Shown: positions 18,010 to 29,364, numbered from the stretch's first letter. The stretch: 64,000 nt of DNA from JBBWZH01 sp035544115 (GCA_963714145.1 OY970235.1:9486001-9550000), one strand, 5' to 3'. Numbers and translations: made by a program. Notes: generated by a model not told the origin, from the letters alone.

Positions 18010-18441
18010 GTGAACGAACAGCAATTGAGCCGTCGGCAGGCGTTGAAGCGGGGCGCGGTGGTCGGCGGCGCTCTCGTGTGGACAGTCCCGATCGTCCAGG
18101 CCGTATCCATGACAGCGGCACACGCCGAGAGCGCGAGCGCCCCACCGAACCACGGCGGTGGCTCGTCCGGCGGCGGCAAGACCGTCACCTCCGGCTCGTC
18201 CGGTGCCGGGTCGTCGGGCAGCGGGTCGTCCTCGGGTGGCTCGACCGGCTCGGCCAGCGCCGCCGGCAGCGGCGGCAGCCTGCCGTTCACCGGCTCCGCC
18301 CTCCCGGCCGCCGGTGCCGCGATCGTCGGCGCGGGCCTGGTCGCCACCGGCGTCACCGCCACGGTCATGTCCCGGTCGCGCAAGCTCAGCGTCGTCGACA
18401 GCCCGGCCGAGCCGACCCCACCGCCCACCCCCGAGTCCTAG
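18010..18441 (+). CDS. Small Tat-exported LPFTG cell-wall protein, Gly/Ser-rich
   Basis: A 143-residue protein starting at GTG 18010, with GGGGGG 6 bases upstream. N-terminus: a twin-arginine type signal (LSRRQALKRGAVVGGALV) ending near AHAES. The middle is about 50 residues of mostly Gly, Ser and Ala. The C-terminal sorting signal is SLPFTG, then a hydrophobic helix (AAIVGAGLVATGVTATVM), then SRSRK. An unusual 20-residue Pro/Glu-rich tail follows the basic stop. This fits a sortase substrate with almost no folded domain: a spacer, anchor or modification target. No sortase gene is in the window. Its position suggests it is a client of the PqqD/kinase pair, which is inference. Confidence 0.8.
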   Translation: MNEQQLSRRQALKRGAVVGGALVWTVPIVQAVSMTAAHAESASAPPNHGGGSSGGGKTVTSGSSGAGSSGSGSSSGGSTGSASAAGSGGSLPFTGSALPAAGAAIVGAGLVATGVTATVMSRSRKLSVVDSPAEPTPPPTPES

Positions 18442-18456
18442 CGTCGGCCGCTTCGT

Positions 18457-18939
18457 TCAGCGGAGCTCCGCCGCATAGGCGGTGACCGCGCGGCGGTAGC
18501 GGGGCAGGTGGCCGGCAAGCGCGGTGAGCGTGATCGCCACGGCCTCCCGGTCCCGGCCGACGCTGGTCAGCGCGAGGGCGAGGAAGGCGCGTACGGCGTC
18601 GTCCAGCTCGTCCGAACCAGCGTCCAGTTCGGCGGTGAGCAGGGCGACGCTCTCGTCCGCCCGCTCGAGATTGCGCAGCGTGCTGGCCAGCTGGATCACC
18701 GCCTGGCGGCGTTGCGACGCCGGCAGCCCGCCGGCCAGCGCCTGCTGGTAGAGCGGCGCGGCCAGCTCCGGCTGCCCGGTGGTGTCGTACGCCCCGGCCA
18801 GCTCGAACGGCCCGACCGGATCCGCGCCCGGCAGCTCGGCGACCAGGCTGCGCATCGCCGCGACGAAATCCGGCTCGCTATAGCTGTCCAACGACTCCCA
18901 GAGCAGCTCCGCGCGCCGCTCCCACTCCGCATCGGCCAT
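18457..18939 (-). CDS. Small tetratricopeptide-repeat protein
   Basis: A 160-residue all-helical protein starting MADAEWERRAELLWES at ATG 18939. It contains TPR-like helical pairs, for example GPFELAGAYDTTGQPELAAP followed by LYQQALAG, and QLASTLRNLERADESVALL. Ala, Leu and acidic residues dominate, with no signal peptide or membrane helix. This matches small actinobacterial TPR proteins of unknown role. The frame remains open upstream through the repeat array, but that extension is repeat-encoded low complexity. It converges with the LPFTG gene 15 bp away. Confidence 0.75.
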   Translation of the reverse strand: MADAEWERRAELLWESLDSYSEPDFVAAMRSLVAELPGADPVGPFELAGAYDTTGQPELAAPLYQQALAGGLPASQRRQAVIQLASTLRNLERADESVALLTAELDAGSDELDDAVRAFLALALTSVGRDREAVAITLTALAGHLPRYRRAVTAYAAELR

Positions 18940-18954
18940 CCGTCGATCCTGGCA

Positions 18955-19321
18955 CGCGGGTGACGGGTTTCCGGCCGCAGGTGGCGGGTTCCGAGCGTGG
19001 GTGACGGGTTCCGGGTGCGGGTGAGGAGTTCTGGCGGCGGGCCGGTGGCGGATTCGTCGCCGCGGGTGGCGGGTTCTGGGCGCGGGTGGTGGGTTCGGGC
19101 CGCGGGTGACGAGTTCCGGCCGCGGGTGATGGCGCAGGGCCATCACTGGGTGGGCTAATTCATCACCGGCGCACAAACGACATCACCGGCGCCCAGATCC
19201 CGTCACCGGCGAGTCGAATCCGTCACCGGCGCCGAGGATCCGTCACCGGTGCCCCAGCGTCCGTCACCGGCGCAAAGCATCCGTCACCGGCGCCCGGAAT
19301 CCGTCACCGGCTGCACCATCG
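18955..19321. repeat. Bipolar array of 20-bp-phased repeats around a central hairpin
   Basis: The gene-free 18940-19362 gap is almost filled by two arms. Left arm: nine cores of the type GCGGGTGACGGGTT, with GTG at 18960, 18981, 19001, 19021, 19045, 19066, 19086, 19106 and 19126. Right arm: eight cores of the type CGTCACCGGCG at 19161, 19181, 19201, 19221, 19241, 19262, 19282 and 19302. The right core is the reverse complement of the left one. The arms meet at a perfect hairpin, GTGATGGC-gcagg-GCCATCAC (19126-19146). The roughly 10-bp stretches between right-arm cores differ from each other. Function unknown. Confidence 0.9.
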
Positions 19322-19362
19322 GCGGGCGCCACGGGCGTCCGGCTGATCACCCGCGGTGGGTG

Positions 19363-20112
19363 TCAGGGGCGGTACCAGGCGGTGCGCCAGGGGCGGCGGC
19401 CGGAGAGCAGCCGGCCGACCGGAAGCGGGGTGTAGTCGCGGTCGGCCAGGCCGGCCAGCAGCGCGCGGGTGACGTCACCGCGGTCGAACGTGGGCCGCGG
19501 CGTCTGGTCGCCGGGCGGGACCTCGAACGCGTCGTGCAGCAGCATGATCTCGCCCGGCGCCACCCCGGCCAGCGCCCGCTCGGCGACCTCGCCGGCCGGC
19601 CCGTCCCGCCAGTCCGCCGCGGTCGGGCCCCAGACCACCACGTCCAGGCCGGCCCGGCGGGCGGCCAGGTAGGTGCGCACGGTCTGCGAGCCGTACGCCG
19701 GGCGGAACAGCCGGACCGGCTGGCCGGCGATCCGTTCCAGCCGCGCCTTGCCGGTGGCCAGCACCCGGCTCACCTCCGGCGCGGGCAGTTCGGTCAGCCG
19801 GCTGTGGTCGATGCCGTGCAGGGCGACCTCGTGCCCGGCGGCGATGGTCCGGCGGATCAGCTCCGGATGCGCCTCGGCCCGGTAGACCAGTACGAAGAAG
19901 GTGGCCTGGATGCCGGCCTCGGCCAGCGCGGCCAGCACCGCGTCGGTGTCGCCGGGCTCCGGACCGTCGTCGTAGGTCAGCGCGAGCACCCGCTCGCTGG
20001 TGCGCGCACCGCGGATCGACCCGACCGGCGCCAGCACCCCGTCGGTGGCCCGGCGCACCCGCCGGCGCGCGTCCGGTGACAGCCGCCCCGCCAACGCCCG
20101 AGTCATGCTCAT
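19363..20112 (-). CDS. Polysaccharide deacetylase (NodB/CE4 domain)
   Basis: A 249-residue protein with the CE4 motifs in order: LALTYDDGPEPGDT (motif 1, catalytic base and metal Asp), VALHGIDHSRL (motif 2, two His metal ligands), LFRPAYGSQ (motif 3), VVVWGPTAADW (motif 4) and IMLLHD (motif 5). It would remove N-acetyl groups from peptidoglycan or another polysaccharide. No clear signal peptide is seen at MSMTRALAGRLSPDARRR, so a cytoplasmic or peripheral location is possible. A start 6 bp later (second Met) is an alternative. It is transcribed away from mfd. Confidence 0.87.
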   Translation of the reverse strand: MSMTRALAGRLSPDARRRVRRATDGVLAPVGSIRGARTSERVLALTYDDGPEPGDTDAVLAALAEAGIQATFFVLVYRAEAHPELIRRTIAAGHEVALHGIDHSRLTELPAPEVSRVLATGKARLERIAGQPVRLFRPAYGSQTVRTYLAARRAGLDVVVWGPTAADWRDGPAGEVAERALAGVAPGEIMLLHDAFEVPPGDQTPRPTFDRGDVTRALLAGLADRDYTPLPVGRLLSGRRPWRTAWYRP

Positions 20113-20308
20113 AGCTGCCGATCCCCCCGGAGACGGGCGGCGCAGGCGGCGCCGGCCCTGCGGCCAAGGGTGTCACGGCGGGGCGGGTCGCGGGGGCGGG
20201 ATCGCCGGGTCGGGTGGTCGGCGCCCGGCGTACCCTGGACCGCTGACACCCCCGGATCACAGCGGATCGGGGGTTCTCGCGGTGCCGTCAGGAGGCTCGC
20301 ACTTCGCT

Positions 20309-23926
<3,618 letters not shown>

Positions 23927-23981
23927 GTCCGCGGTGACCCGGCGGGTGATGACCGGCGGCAGGCGTGAGAACCTTGTCAAC

Positions 23982-25082
23982 GTGAGTCGCCGCCGGGGCA
24001 CCATTTTCGGCCCCATCGCCGTTGCCGTCGTCGCCGCGCTGCTGGCCTCCGGCTGCCAGTCCCGAGCGGGCACCGCCGCCGTCGTGGGTGATCAGCGCAT
24101 CACCGATGATCAGCTGCAGAGCATGGTCCGGGACGCGCTCGCCTTCCCCGGGGTGCGGGCCGCGCTGCCCAACAGCAGCTTCAAGGGCGACGTCGGGCAG
24201 TACAGCCGCAACGTGCTCTACGTCGAGGTGAGCCGGCTGCTGGCGGAGCAGGCCGCGGGCAAGCTCGGCATCACGGTGACCGACGCGGCCGTGGCTGACC
24301 GGTACAAGCTCTACGAGGACACCAACGGCGGCGCGGCGGGCTTCCCCAGCGTCGTCGCCTCCCAGCTGGCGTACTCGCCCTCGCTGTTCCGCGACCGGGT
24401 GCGCTCCGAGGTGTTCCAGGTCGAGCTCGGCTACCAGGCCGGCGGCGTGCACCGGCCGACCGAGGCGGAGCTGCGGCAGACCTTCGCGAGCTCCGGCCTC
24501 GCCGCGCCGAAGTGGACGCTGCGGCTGATCCAGGCGCCGGACGAGGCGACCGCGCGCACCGTGCTGACGAAGGTGCAGCAGGACCCGGGCTCGTTCGCCA
24601 GCGTCGCGCAGCAGCTCGGCGGCCAGGCCGAGCCGCAGGACTTCACCGCCGAGCAGTTGCCCCCCGAGGTCCGGAAGAAGCTGGCCACCGCCAAGCCCGG
24701 CGACGTGTTCATCTTCGCCCAGCCCGGCAGCCAGGTGTACGTGATCAAGTACGACAAGGTGACCCGGCCGACGTTCGAGTCCAGCCGCGCCCAGCTGCTC
24801 AGCCAGAGCGCCAAGACGGCGATGGACGCGGGCGTGGCCTACCTGGCGAAGCAGTCCGGCGACCTGCCGCGGGTGGAGATCAACCCCCGCTACGGCAGCT
24901 GGGACGCCAGCAAGCTGACCATCGCCGACTTCGTCAACCCGGTGCTGAGCCCCACCCCGACCCCCGCGCCGAGCAGCGCGGCGGACGGCAGTGGTGCCGG
25001 CAGCGGTGCCGCCGATGGGTCCGGCGGCGGGGACGGGTCCGCTGGCGGCGCGACCCCGGAGCCGTCGCCAACCGGTGGCTGA
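23982..25082 (+). CDS. SurA-like N-terminal domain lipoprotein (putative foldase)
   Basis: Start GTG 23982 gives MSRRRGTIFGP, a hydrophobic stretch and the lipobox LLASGC, so a lipid-anchored protein of 366 residues. After the Cys, GTAAVVGDQRITDDQLQSMV resembles the SurA/PrsA N-terminal chaperone domain. A weak parvulin-like region (LRLIQAPDEATARTVLTKVQ, GDVFIFAQPG) may be a degenerate peptidyl-prolyl isomerase. The C-terminus is a Gly/Ser/Pro-rich tail. It lies between mfd and mazG, overlapping mazG by 8 bp. ATG 23949 is a possible longer start with no better ribosome site. Confidence 0.8.
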   Translation: MSRRRGTIFGPIAVAVVAALLASGCQSRAGTAAVVGDQRITDDQLQSMVRDALAFPGVRAALPNSSFKGDVGQYSRNVLYVEVSRLLAEQAAGKLGITVTDAAVADRYKLYEDTNGGAAGFPSVVASQLAYSPSLFRDRVRSEVFQVELGYQAGGVHRPTEAELRQTFASSGLAAPKWTLRLIQAPDEATARTVLTKVQQDPGSFASVAQQLGGQAEPQDFTAEQLPPEVRKKLATAKPGDVFIFAQPGSQVYVIKYDKVTRPTFESSRAQLLSQSAKTAMDAGVAYLAKQSGDLPRVEINPRYGSWDASKLTIADFVNPVLSPTPTPAPSSAADGSGAGSGAADGSGGGDGSAGGATPEPSPTGG

Positions 25083-26148
25083 CCCGGCGGGCGCCAGGCC
25101 CGATCGGCTGTTGCTGCTGGCGTGGTCGCCGCGGCTGCCGGCCGGACTGCTCTCCTGGGCCGGCTGGGCCGCGCTCCGCGCCGGCCCGGTGTACACCGCC
25201 GACCCCGACTCGGCGCAGGCCGCCGCCGTCCGCGCGGCCGGTATCGACGTCCACCCGATGATCGACCCCGACGCTGGGCGGGCTGATGCTGAGCCGGCCG
25301 AGGCTGGGCGGGTCGAGGTCGGGCCGGCAGGAGCGGGGCTGGCCGGTGCGGCCCGGGCGTTCCGGGAGTTGGCCCGGGGTGGGCGGACCGTGGTCTGGCT
25401 GGCCGGGCCGGACGGTGACCCGGTGTTCGCGCGGGCACTGGGCGACCTGGTCGCACGGGAACCGGTCGGCTCGGCCGAGGTCGAGGTGGTCTACGGCTCC
25501 TGGGACCCGCCAGGCGCTCGGCTGCTCGACGTCGTCGCCGTGATGGACCGGCTGCGCTCGCCCGGCGGTTGTCCCTGGGACGCGGAGCAGACCCACGCCA
25601 CGCTCGCGCCGTACCTGCTGGAGGAGGCGTACGAGCTGCTCGACGCGATCGAGGGGGAGGACCTGCAGCTGGTCCGCGAGGAGCTGGGCGACGTGCTGCT
25701 GCAGGTCGCGTTCCACGCCCGGCTGGCCGAGGAGCTGCCCGCGGACGAGCGCTGGTCGATCGACGACGTGGCCGGCGACCTGGTCGCCAAGCTGATCCGG
25801 CGGCACCCGCACGTCTTCGCCGAGCACGCGGTGAGCGGGGTGGCCGAGGTCGAGGCCAACTGGGACGCGATCAAGGCGGCGGAGAAGGGCCGGTCCTCGG
25901 TGCTGGACGGGGTCCCGCTCGGGCAGCCGGCGCTCTCGCTCGCCGCGAAGCTGATCGGCCGGGTCGAGAAGGCCGGTCTGGCGGTGACCGCGCCGGCCGC
26001 GGACGACCTCGGCAGCCGCCTGTTCGCGCTGGTAGCGCAGGCCCGCGCGGCCGGCGTCGACCCCGAGGGCGCGCTGCGCGCGGTGGTCCGCGAGTACCGC
26101 GACGCCGTCCGGGCCGCCGAGCAGACCCGCCGGGCCGCCCGGCCCTGA
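25075..26148 (+). CDS. mazG: Nucleoside triphosphate pyrophosphohydrolase MazG
   Basis: A 357-residue protein with a MazG domain in the second half: MDRLRSPGGCPWDAEQTHAT, then LLEEAYELLDAI and REELGDVLLQVAFHARLAEE, which supply the E-x-x-E-x12-E-x-x-D metal ligands of the all-alpha NTP pyrophosphatases. LIRRHPHVF and NWDAIKAAEK are further MazG signatures. The N-terminal 150 residues (LLLLAWSPRLPAGLLSWAGW) form the extra domain seen in actinobacterial MazG proteins. It hydrolyses non-canonical or excess NTPs. GTG 25075 overlaps the preceding stop. The gene ends inside a tandem repeat that supplies its TGA. Confidence 0.93.
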   Translation: MADPAGARPDRLLLLAWSPRLPAGLLSWAGWAALRAGPVYTADPDSAQAAAVRAAGIDVHPMIDPDAGRADAEPAEAGRVEVGPAGAGLAGAARAFRELARGGRTVVWLAGPDGDPVFARALGDLVAREPVGSAEVEVVYGSWDPPGARLLDVVAVMDRLRSPGGCPWDAEQTHATLAPYLLEEAYELLDAIEGEDLQLVREELGDVLLQVAFHARLAEELPADERWSIDDVAGDLVAKLIRRHPHVFAEHAVSGVAEVEANWDAIKAAEKGRSSVLDGVPLGQPALSLAAKLIGRVEKAGLAVTAPAADDLGSRLFALVAQARAAGVDPEGALRAVVREYRDAVRAAEQTRRAARP

Positions 26149-26300
26149 GCCGGCCGGCCGGCCCGGTAGGCCCTGAGCCGGCCGGCCGGCCCGGTAGGCC
26201 CTGAGCCGGCCGGCCGGCCCGGTAGGCCCTGAGCCGGCCGGCCGGCCCGGTAGGCCCTGAGCCGGCCGGCCGGCCCGGTAGGCCCTGGGCCGGCGGCCGG
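26143..26300. repeat. 28-bp tandem repeat at the 3' end of mazG
   Basis: Five near-identical 28-bp units followed by a degenerate sixth, with the shared CCCTGAGCC core at steps of exactly 28 (TGA at 26146, 26174, 26202, 26230, 26258; TGG at 26286). Each unit contains GGCCGGCCGG, which is self-complementary, and a TAG. The first TGA is the mazG stop codon. The array lies between convergent genes (mazG + and the DUF3592 protein -). It may act as a bidirectional terminator, or be an unstable repeat; no T-run is present. Confidence 0.88.
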
Positions 26301-26349
26301 CCCGGTGGGCCCGGTGGGCGGCCGGCCCCGCCCGGCTGGTGCGGCGGCG

Positions 26350-27318
26350 TCAGGTCGGGTCGGAGCCGAAGATCGCCGGCACCCAGAACAGCACGCCCAG
26401 CATCAACACCGAGGCGCCGATGAAGCCGGCCTGCCCGCTGCCGTCCAGGTAGGCCCAGAGCACGCCGAGCAGCGGCGCGACCACGATCACCACCGCGTCG
26501 CCCCGGAACTGCCGGGACAGGCGGCCGGTCGGGGGTGGCTCCGCCGGGGTCGCCTCGACCCGGCGTTCGGCCGACTTCGACCACGGCGTGGTGGCGGTGA
26601 TCACATCCGCCTTCGGCGGCGGCCCGGACCGCTTCCGGCCGGACTGCCAGACCACGCCACCGCCCACGTCGATCACCAGCACCCGGTCGAGCATCGGTCG
26701 GCCGTGCACCTTCGCCGGTGTCTTCGCCAGCAGCCCGGCCAGCTGTTCCTCCCAGTGCACCGGGATCCACCACTCCCGGCCGCCCTCCTCGAGGATCAAC
26801 CAGGATCGTTGCAGCAGCCCGCGTTTGGACCGGGCGTATGTCGCCACGGTCGGGGTGGCCGGGCGCCGCTCGGCCCGCAGCCGGCGCAGCACATGCACGA
26901 TCGTGAGCAGTACCGCGCCGAGCAGCACGATCGTCACGGCGAATATCTCGAACGCCAGGTCGCGCAGCCGGAGCGAGGTCTCGTCGCCGTTGACGAAGAT
27001 CCGGCTCGGGTCGTCCGGCACGTACCGCACGGTGGCCTTGCCGCCGCCATGGACGTTCGACACCTCGGGCACCCGGACCTGGCTGGTGTGCGCCTCGCCA
27101 CGCGAATCGGTCCAGCGCAGCTCGACGGTCTTGCCGTCCGCACCGAGGTCGCCGCGGACCACCGTCGCCTCGGCCGTCGCGGTGGCCGCCCGCAGCGGTG
27201 CCGCCGCGGACGAGAACCGGGCGGTGAGCAGGATCAGTAACCCGACAGCGATCACCAGCAGCGGCGCGATGCCGATCGCGACGTGCCGGACCGGCCGCCG
27301 CCGTAAGAGCCCACCCAT
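26350..27318 (-). CDS. DUF3592-like membrane protein
   Basis: A 322-residue protein with four hydrophobic segments: about 13-35 (IAPLLVIAVGLLILLTA), 123-145 (FAVTIVLLGAVLLTIVHVL), 272-290 and 298-316. Between the first two is an extracytoplasmic domain with VELRWTDSRGEAHTSQVRVP and YVPDDPSRIFVNG, the pattern of DUF3592. A cytoplasmic domain of about 125 residues follows the second helix. Function is unknown. It is monocistronic, convergent with mazG and divergent from eno. Confidence 0.7.
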   Translation of the reverse strand: MGGLLRRRPVRHVAIGIAPLLVIAVGLLILLTARFSSAAAPLRAATATAEATVVRGDLGADGKTVELRWTDSRGEAHTSQVRVPEVSNVHGGGKATVRYVPDDPSRIFVNGDETSLRLRDLAFEIFAVTIVLLGAVLLTIVHVLRRLRAERRPATPTVATYARSKRGLLQRSWLILEEGGREWWIPVHWEEQLAGLLAKTPAKVHGRPMLDRVLVIDVGGGVVWQSGRKRSGPPPKADVITATTPWSKSAERRVEATPAEPPPTGRLSRQFRGDAVVIVVAPLLGVLWAYLDGSGQAGFIGASVLMLGVLFWVPAIFGSDPT

Positions 27319-27438
27319 GGCCAGGGACTATCCCATCCATTCGGGAATCGGCCATATTTCTATCCACAGGCTTCCCGACCGGGTGACGGTTATCCACAGG
27401 CTCCGGCGGGGTGTCCTGGCGTCCCGGCGGCCGGCGGA

Positions 27439-27444
27439 TAGGCT
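27439..27444 (+). promoter_or_regulatory. Candidate -10 element TAGGCT upstream of eno
   Basis: TAGGCT in GGATAGGCTCG lies 51 bp before the enolase start in a 176-bp divergent gap. Two copies of TTATCCACAGGCT-like sequence, or close variants, sit 30-90 bp further upstream (27359-27371 and 27389-27402). They resemble DnaA-box 9-mers (TTATCCACA), so DnaA binding here is conceivable. Promoter strength cannot be judged. Confidence 0.4.
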
Positions 27445-27494
27445 CGTCCTGTCAATCCGGCCGGCGATCATCAACGTGAGAACGGAGCCAACCC

Positions 27495-28784
27495 GTGGCG
27501 ACCATCGAGGCTGTCGGAGCCCGCGAGATCCTTGACTCGCGCGGCAACCCCACCGTCGAGGTCGAGGTTGCGCTCGATGACGGCACGCTGGGCCGGGCGG
27601 CCGTGCCCAGCGGCGCGTCGACGGGGCAGTTCGAGGCCGTCGAGCTGCGGGACGGCGAGGGCCGGTACGGCGGCAAGGGCGTACAGAAGGCCGTCGCCGC
27701 GGTGCTCGACGATATCGGCCCGGAGCTGGTCGGGTACGAGGCCACCGAGCAGCGGATGGTCGACCAGGAGCTGATCGACCTGGACGGCACGTCCGACAAG
27801 TCCCGGTTCGGCGCCAACGCCATCCTGGGCGTCTCGCTCGCGGTGGCCCGGGCCGCCGCCGAGTCGGTCGGCCTGCCACTGTTCCGGTACATCGGCGGCC
27901 CCGCGGCGCACCTGCTGCCGGTGCCGATGATGAACATCGTGAACGGCGGCGCGCACGCCGACAGCAACGTCGACGTGCAGGAGTTCATGATCGCGCCGAT
28001 CGGCGCGCCGAGCTTCCGGGACGCGCTGCGGATGGGCACGGAGACGTACCACTCGCTCAAGAGCGTGCTCAAGGGCCGCGGGCTGTCCACCGGGCTCGGC
28101 GACGAGGGTGGCTTCGCGCCGAACCTCGACAACAACCGCGAGGCGCTGGATCTGATCATGGAGGCGGTCGAGAAGGCCGGCCTCACCCCGGGCACCGATA
28201 TCGCGCTCGCCCTGGACGTGGCCGCCACCGAGTTCTACTCGGACGGGGTCTACGTGTTCGAGGGCGCCAAGAAGACCGCCGACGAGATGACCGCCTACTA
28301 CGAGGGTCTGGTCTCGGCCTACCCGATCGTCTCGATCGAAGACCCGTTGTCCGAGGACGACTGGGAGGGCTGGGCCCGGCTGACCGCGGTGCTCGGCGCC
28401 CGGGTGCAGATCGTCGGCGACGACCTGTTCGTGACCAACCCGGAGCGGTTGGCCCGGGGCATCGAGGCGCAGTGCGCCAACGCGCTGCTGGTGAAGGTGA
28501 ACCAGATCGGCACGCTGTCCGAGACACTGGATGCGGTCACGCTCGCGCACCGGTCCGGGTACCGCTGCATGATGAGCCACCGGTCCGGCGAGACCGAAGA
28601 CACCACGATCGCGGACCTCGCGGTGGCGGTCGACTGCGGTCAGATCAAGACCGGCGCGCCGGCCCGGTCCGAGCGGGTGGCCAAGTTCAACCAGCTGCTC
28701 CGGATCGAGGAGGAGCTGGACGAGGCCGCGCGCTACGCCGGCGCCGGCGCGTTCCCGCGGTTCCTGTCCGAAGGCACCGGCTGA
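27495..28784 (+). CDS. eno: Enolase (phosphopyruvate hydratase)
   Basis: A 429-residue enzyme, the standard length, interconverting 2-phosphoglycerate and phosphoenolpyruvate in glycolysis. ILDSRGNPTVEVEV opens the N-terminal domain. GASTGQFEAVELRD, DEGGFAPNL, the metal-binding LALDVAATEFY and SIEDPLSEDDW, the catalytic Lys in VKVNQIGTLSE (about 333) and the SHRSGETEDT signature (about 359-368) are all present. Start GTG 27495. Downstream come the FtsB-like, DUF501 and Ppx/GppA genes with almost no spacing, the arrangement conserved across actinobacteria. Confidence 0.98.
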   Translation: MATIEAVGAREILDSRGNPTVEVEVALDDGTLGRAAVPSGASTGQFEAVELRDGEGRYGGKGVQKAVAAVLDDIGPELVGYEATEQRMVDQELIDLDGTSDKSRFGANAILGVSLAVARAAAESVGLPLFRYIGGPAAHLLPVPMMNIVNGGAHADSNVDVQEFMIAPIGAPSFRDALRMGTETYHSLKSVLKGRGLSTGLGDEGGFAPNLDNNREALDLIMEAVEKAGLTPGTDIALALDVAATEFYSDGVYVFEGAKKTADEMTAYYEGLVSAYPIVSIEDPLSEDDWEGWARLTAVLGARVQIVGDDLFVTNPERLARGIEAQCANALLVKVNQIGTLSETLDAVTLAHRSGYRCMMSHRSGETEDTTIADLAVAVDCGQIKTGAPARSERVAKFNQLLRIEEELDEAARYAGAGAFPRFLSEGTG

Positions 28785-28788
28785 TCCG

Positions 28789-29364
28789 ATGGACCTGTCC
28801 CGCCGCCGACGCCGGCCCGGCGCGCCCACGCCGCGGCCGACCGGCGGGCCGCGGAGCGGTCGCCGGCCGCGCTCGTCGCCCTCGTCCCCCCGGCCGGCCG
28901 CAAGCCGGCCGGCCGGGCGGCGGCAGTTCGCCGACCGGCTCGCGCGCTCCGCCGAGGACGACGGGCCACGGCGGATCCCGGGCGGGCTGACCGGCCGCGC
29001 GGCGGTGCTGGGGCTGGTGGTCTGCGCGCTGGTGCTCTCGCTCGCGTACCCGCTGAAGGAGTACCTGGCGCAGCGCGGCGAGCTGGCCAGCCTGGAGCAG
29101 CAGCGGGTGGCCGCGCAGAAGCGGGTCAGCGACCTGGAGGCGCGCCGCCGCCAACTCGCCGACCCGGCGTACGTGAAGGCGCAGGCCCGCAAGCGGCTGC
29201 AGTACGTGCTGCCCGGCGAATCGGTGTACGTCGTGGTCACGCCGTCGCCGGCCGCGCCGGCGGCACCGCCGACCGCCTCGTCGCCGGCGGTCGGCAGCGA
29301 CGGTTCCTGGTACGACCGGCTCTGGGGCACCGTGCGCACCGCCGACGGCGCCACCCCGCAATGA
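28789..29364 (+). CDS. Septum formation initiator family protein (FtsB/DivIC-like)
   Basis: A 191-residue single-pass membrane protein. A basic, Pro/Arg-rich cytoplasmic head of about 65 residues precedes one helix (AAVLGLVVCALVLSLAYPL, about 67-85). A coiled coil follows (RGELASLEQQRVAAQKRVSD), then ADPAYVKAQARKRLQYVLPG, the signature of the DivIC family. A Pro/Ala-rich extracytoplasmic tail ends the protein. It should act in the FtsQBL-type divisome complex. It sits 4 bp after eno and overlaps the DUF501 gene by ATGA, the classic actinobacterial order. Confidence 0.9.
   Translation: MDLSRRRRRPGAPTPRPTGGPRSGRRPRSSPSSPRPAASRPAGRRQFADRLARSAEDDGPRRIPGGLTGRAAVLGLVVCALVLSLAYPLKEYLAQRGELASLEQQRVAAQKRVSDLEARRRQLADPAYVKAQARKRLQYVLPGESVYVVVTPSPAAPAAPPTASSPAVGSDGSWYDRLWGTVRTADGATPQ

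Noticed and set aside
19142..19176. A longer N-terminus for the small TPR protein, starting near 19176.
   Set aside because: The extension would be encoded by the 20-bp repeat array and is Pro/Arg/His low complexity. ATG 18939 starts a normal helical protein.
19161..19321. The right-arm repeats (conserved 10-11 bp core, variable 9-10 bp between) look superficially like a CRISPR array.
   Set aside because: Cores and gaps are far too short, there are no cas genes, and an inverted second arm mirrors it. CRISPR arrays are not bipolar.
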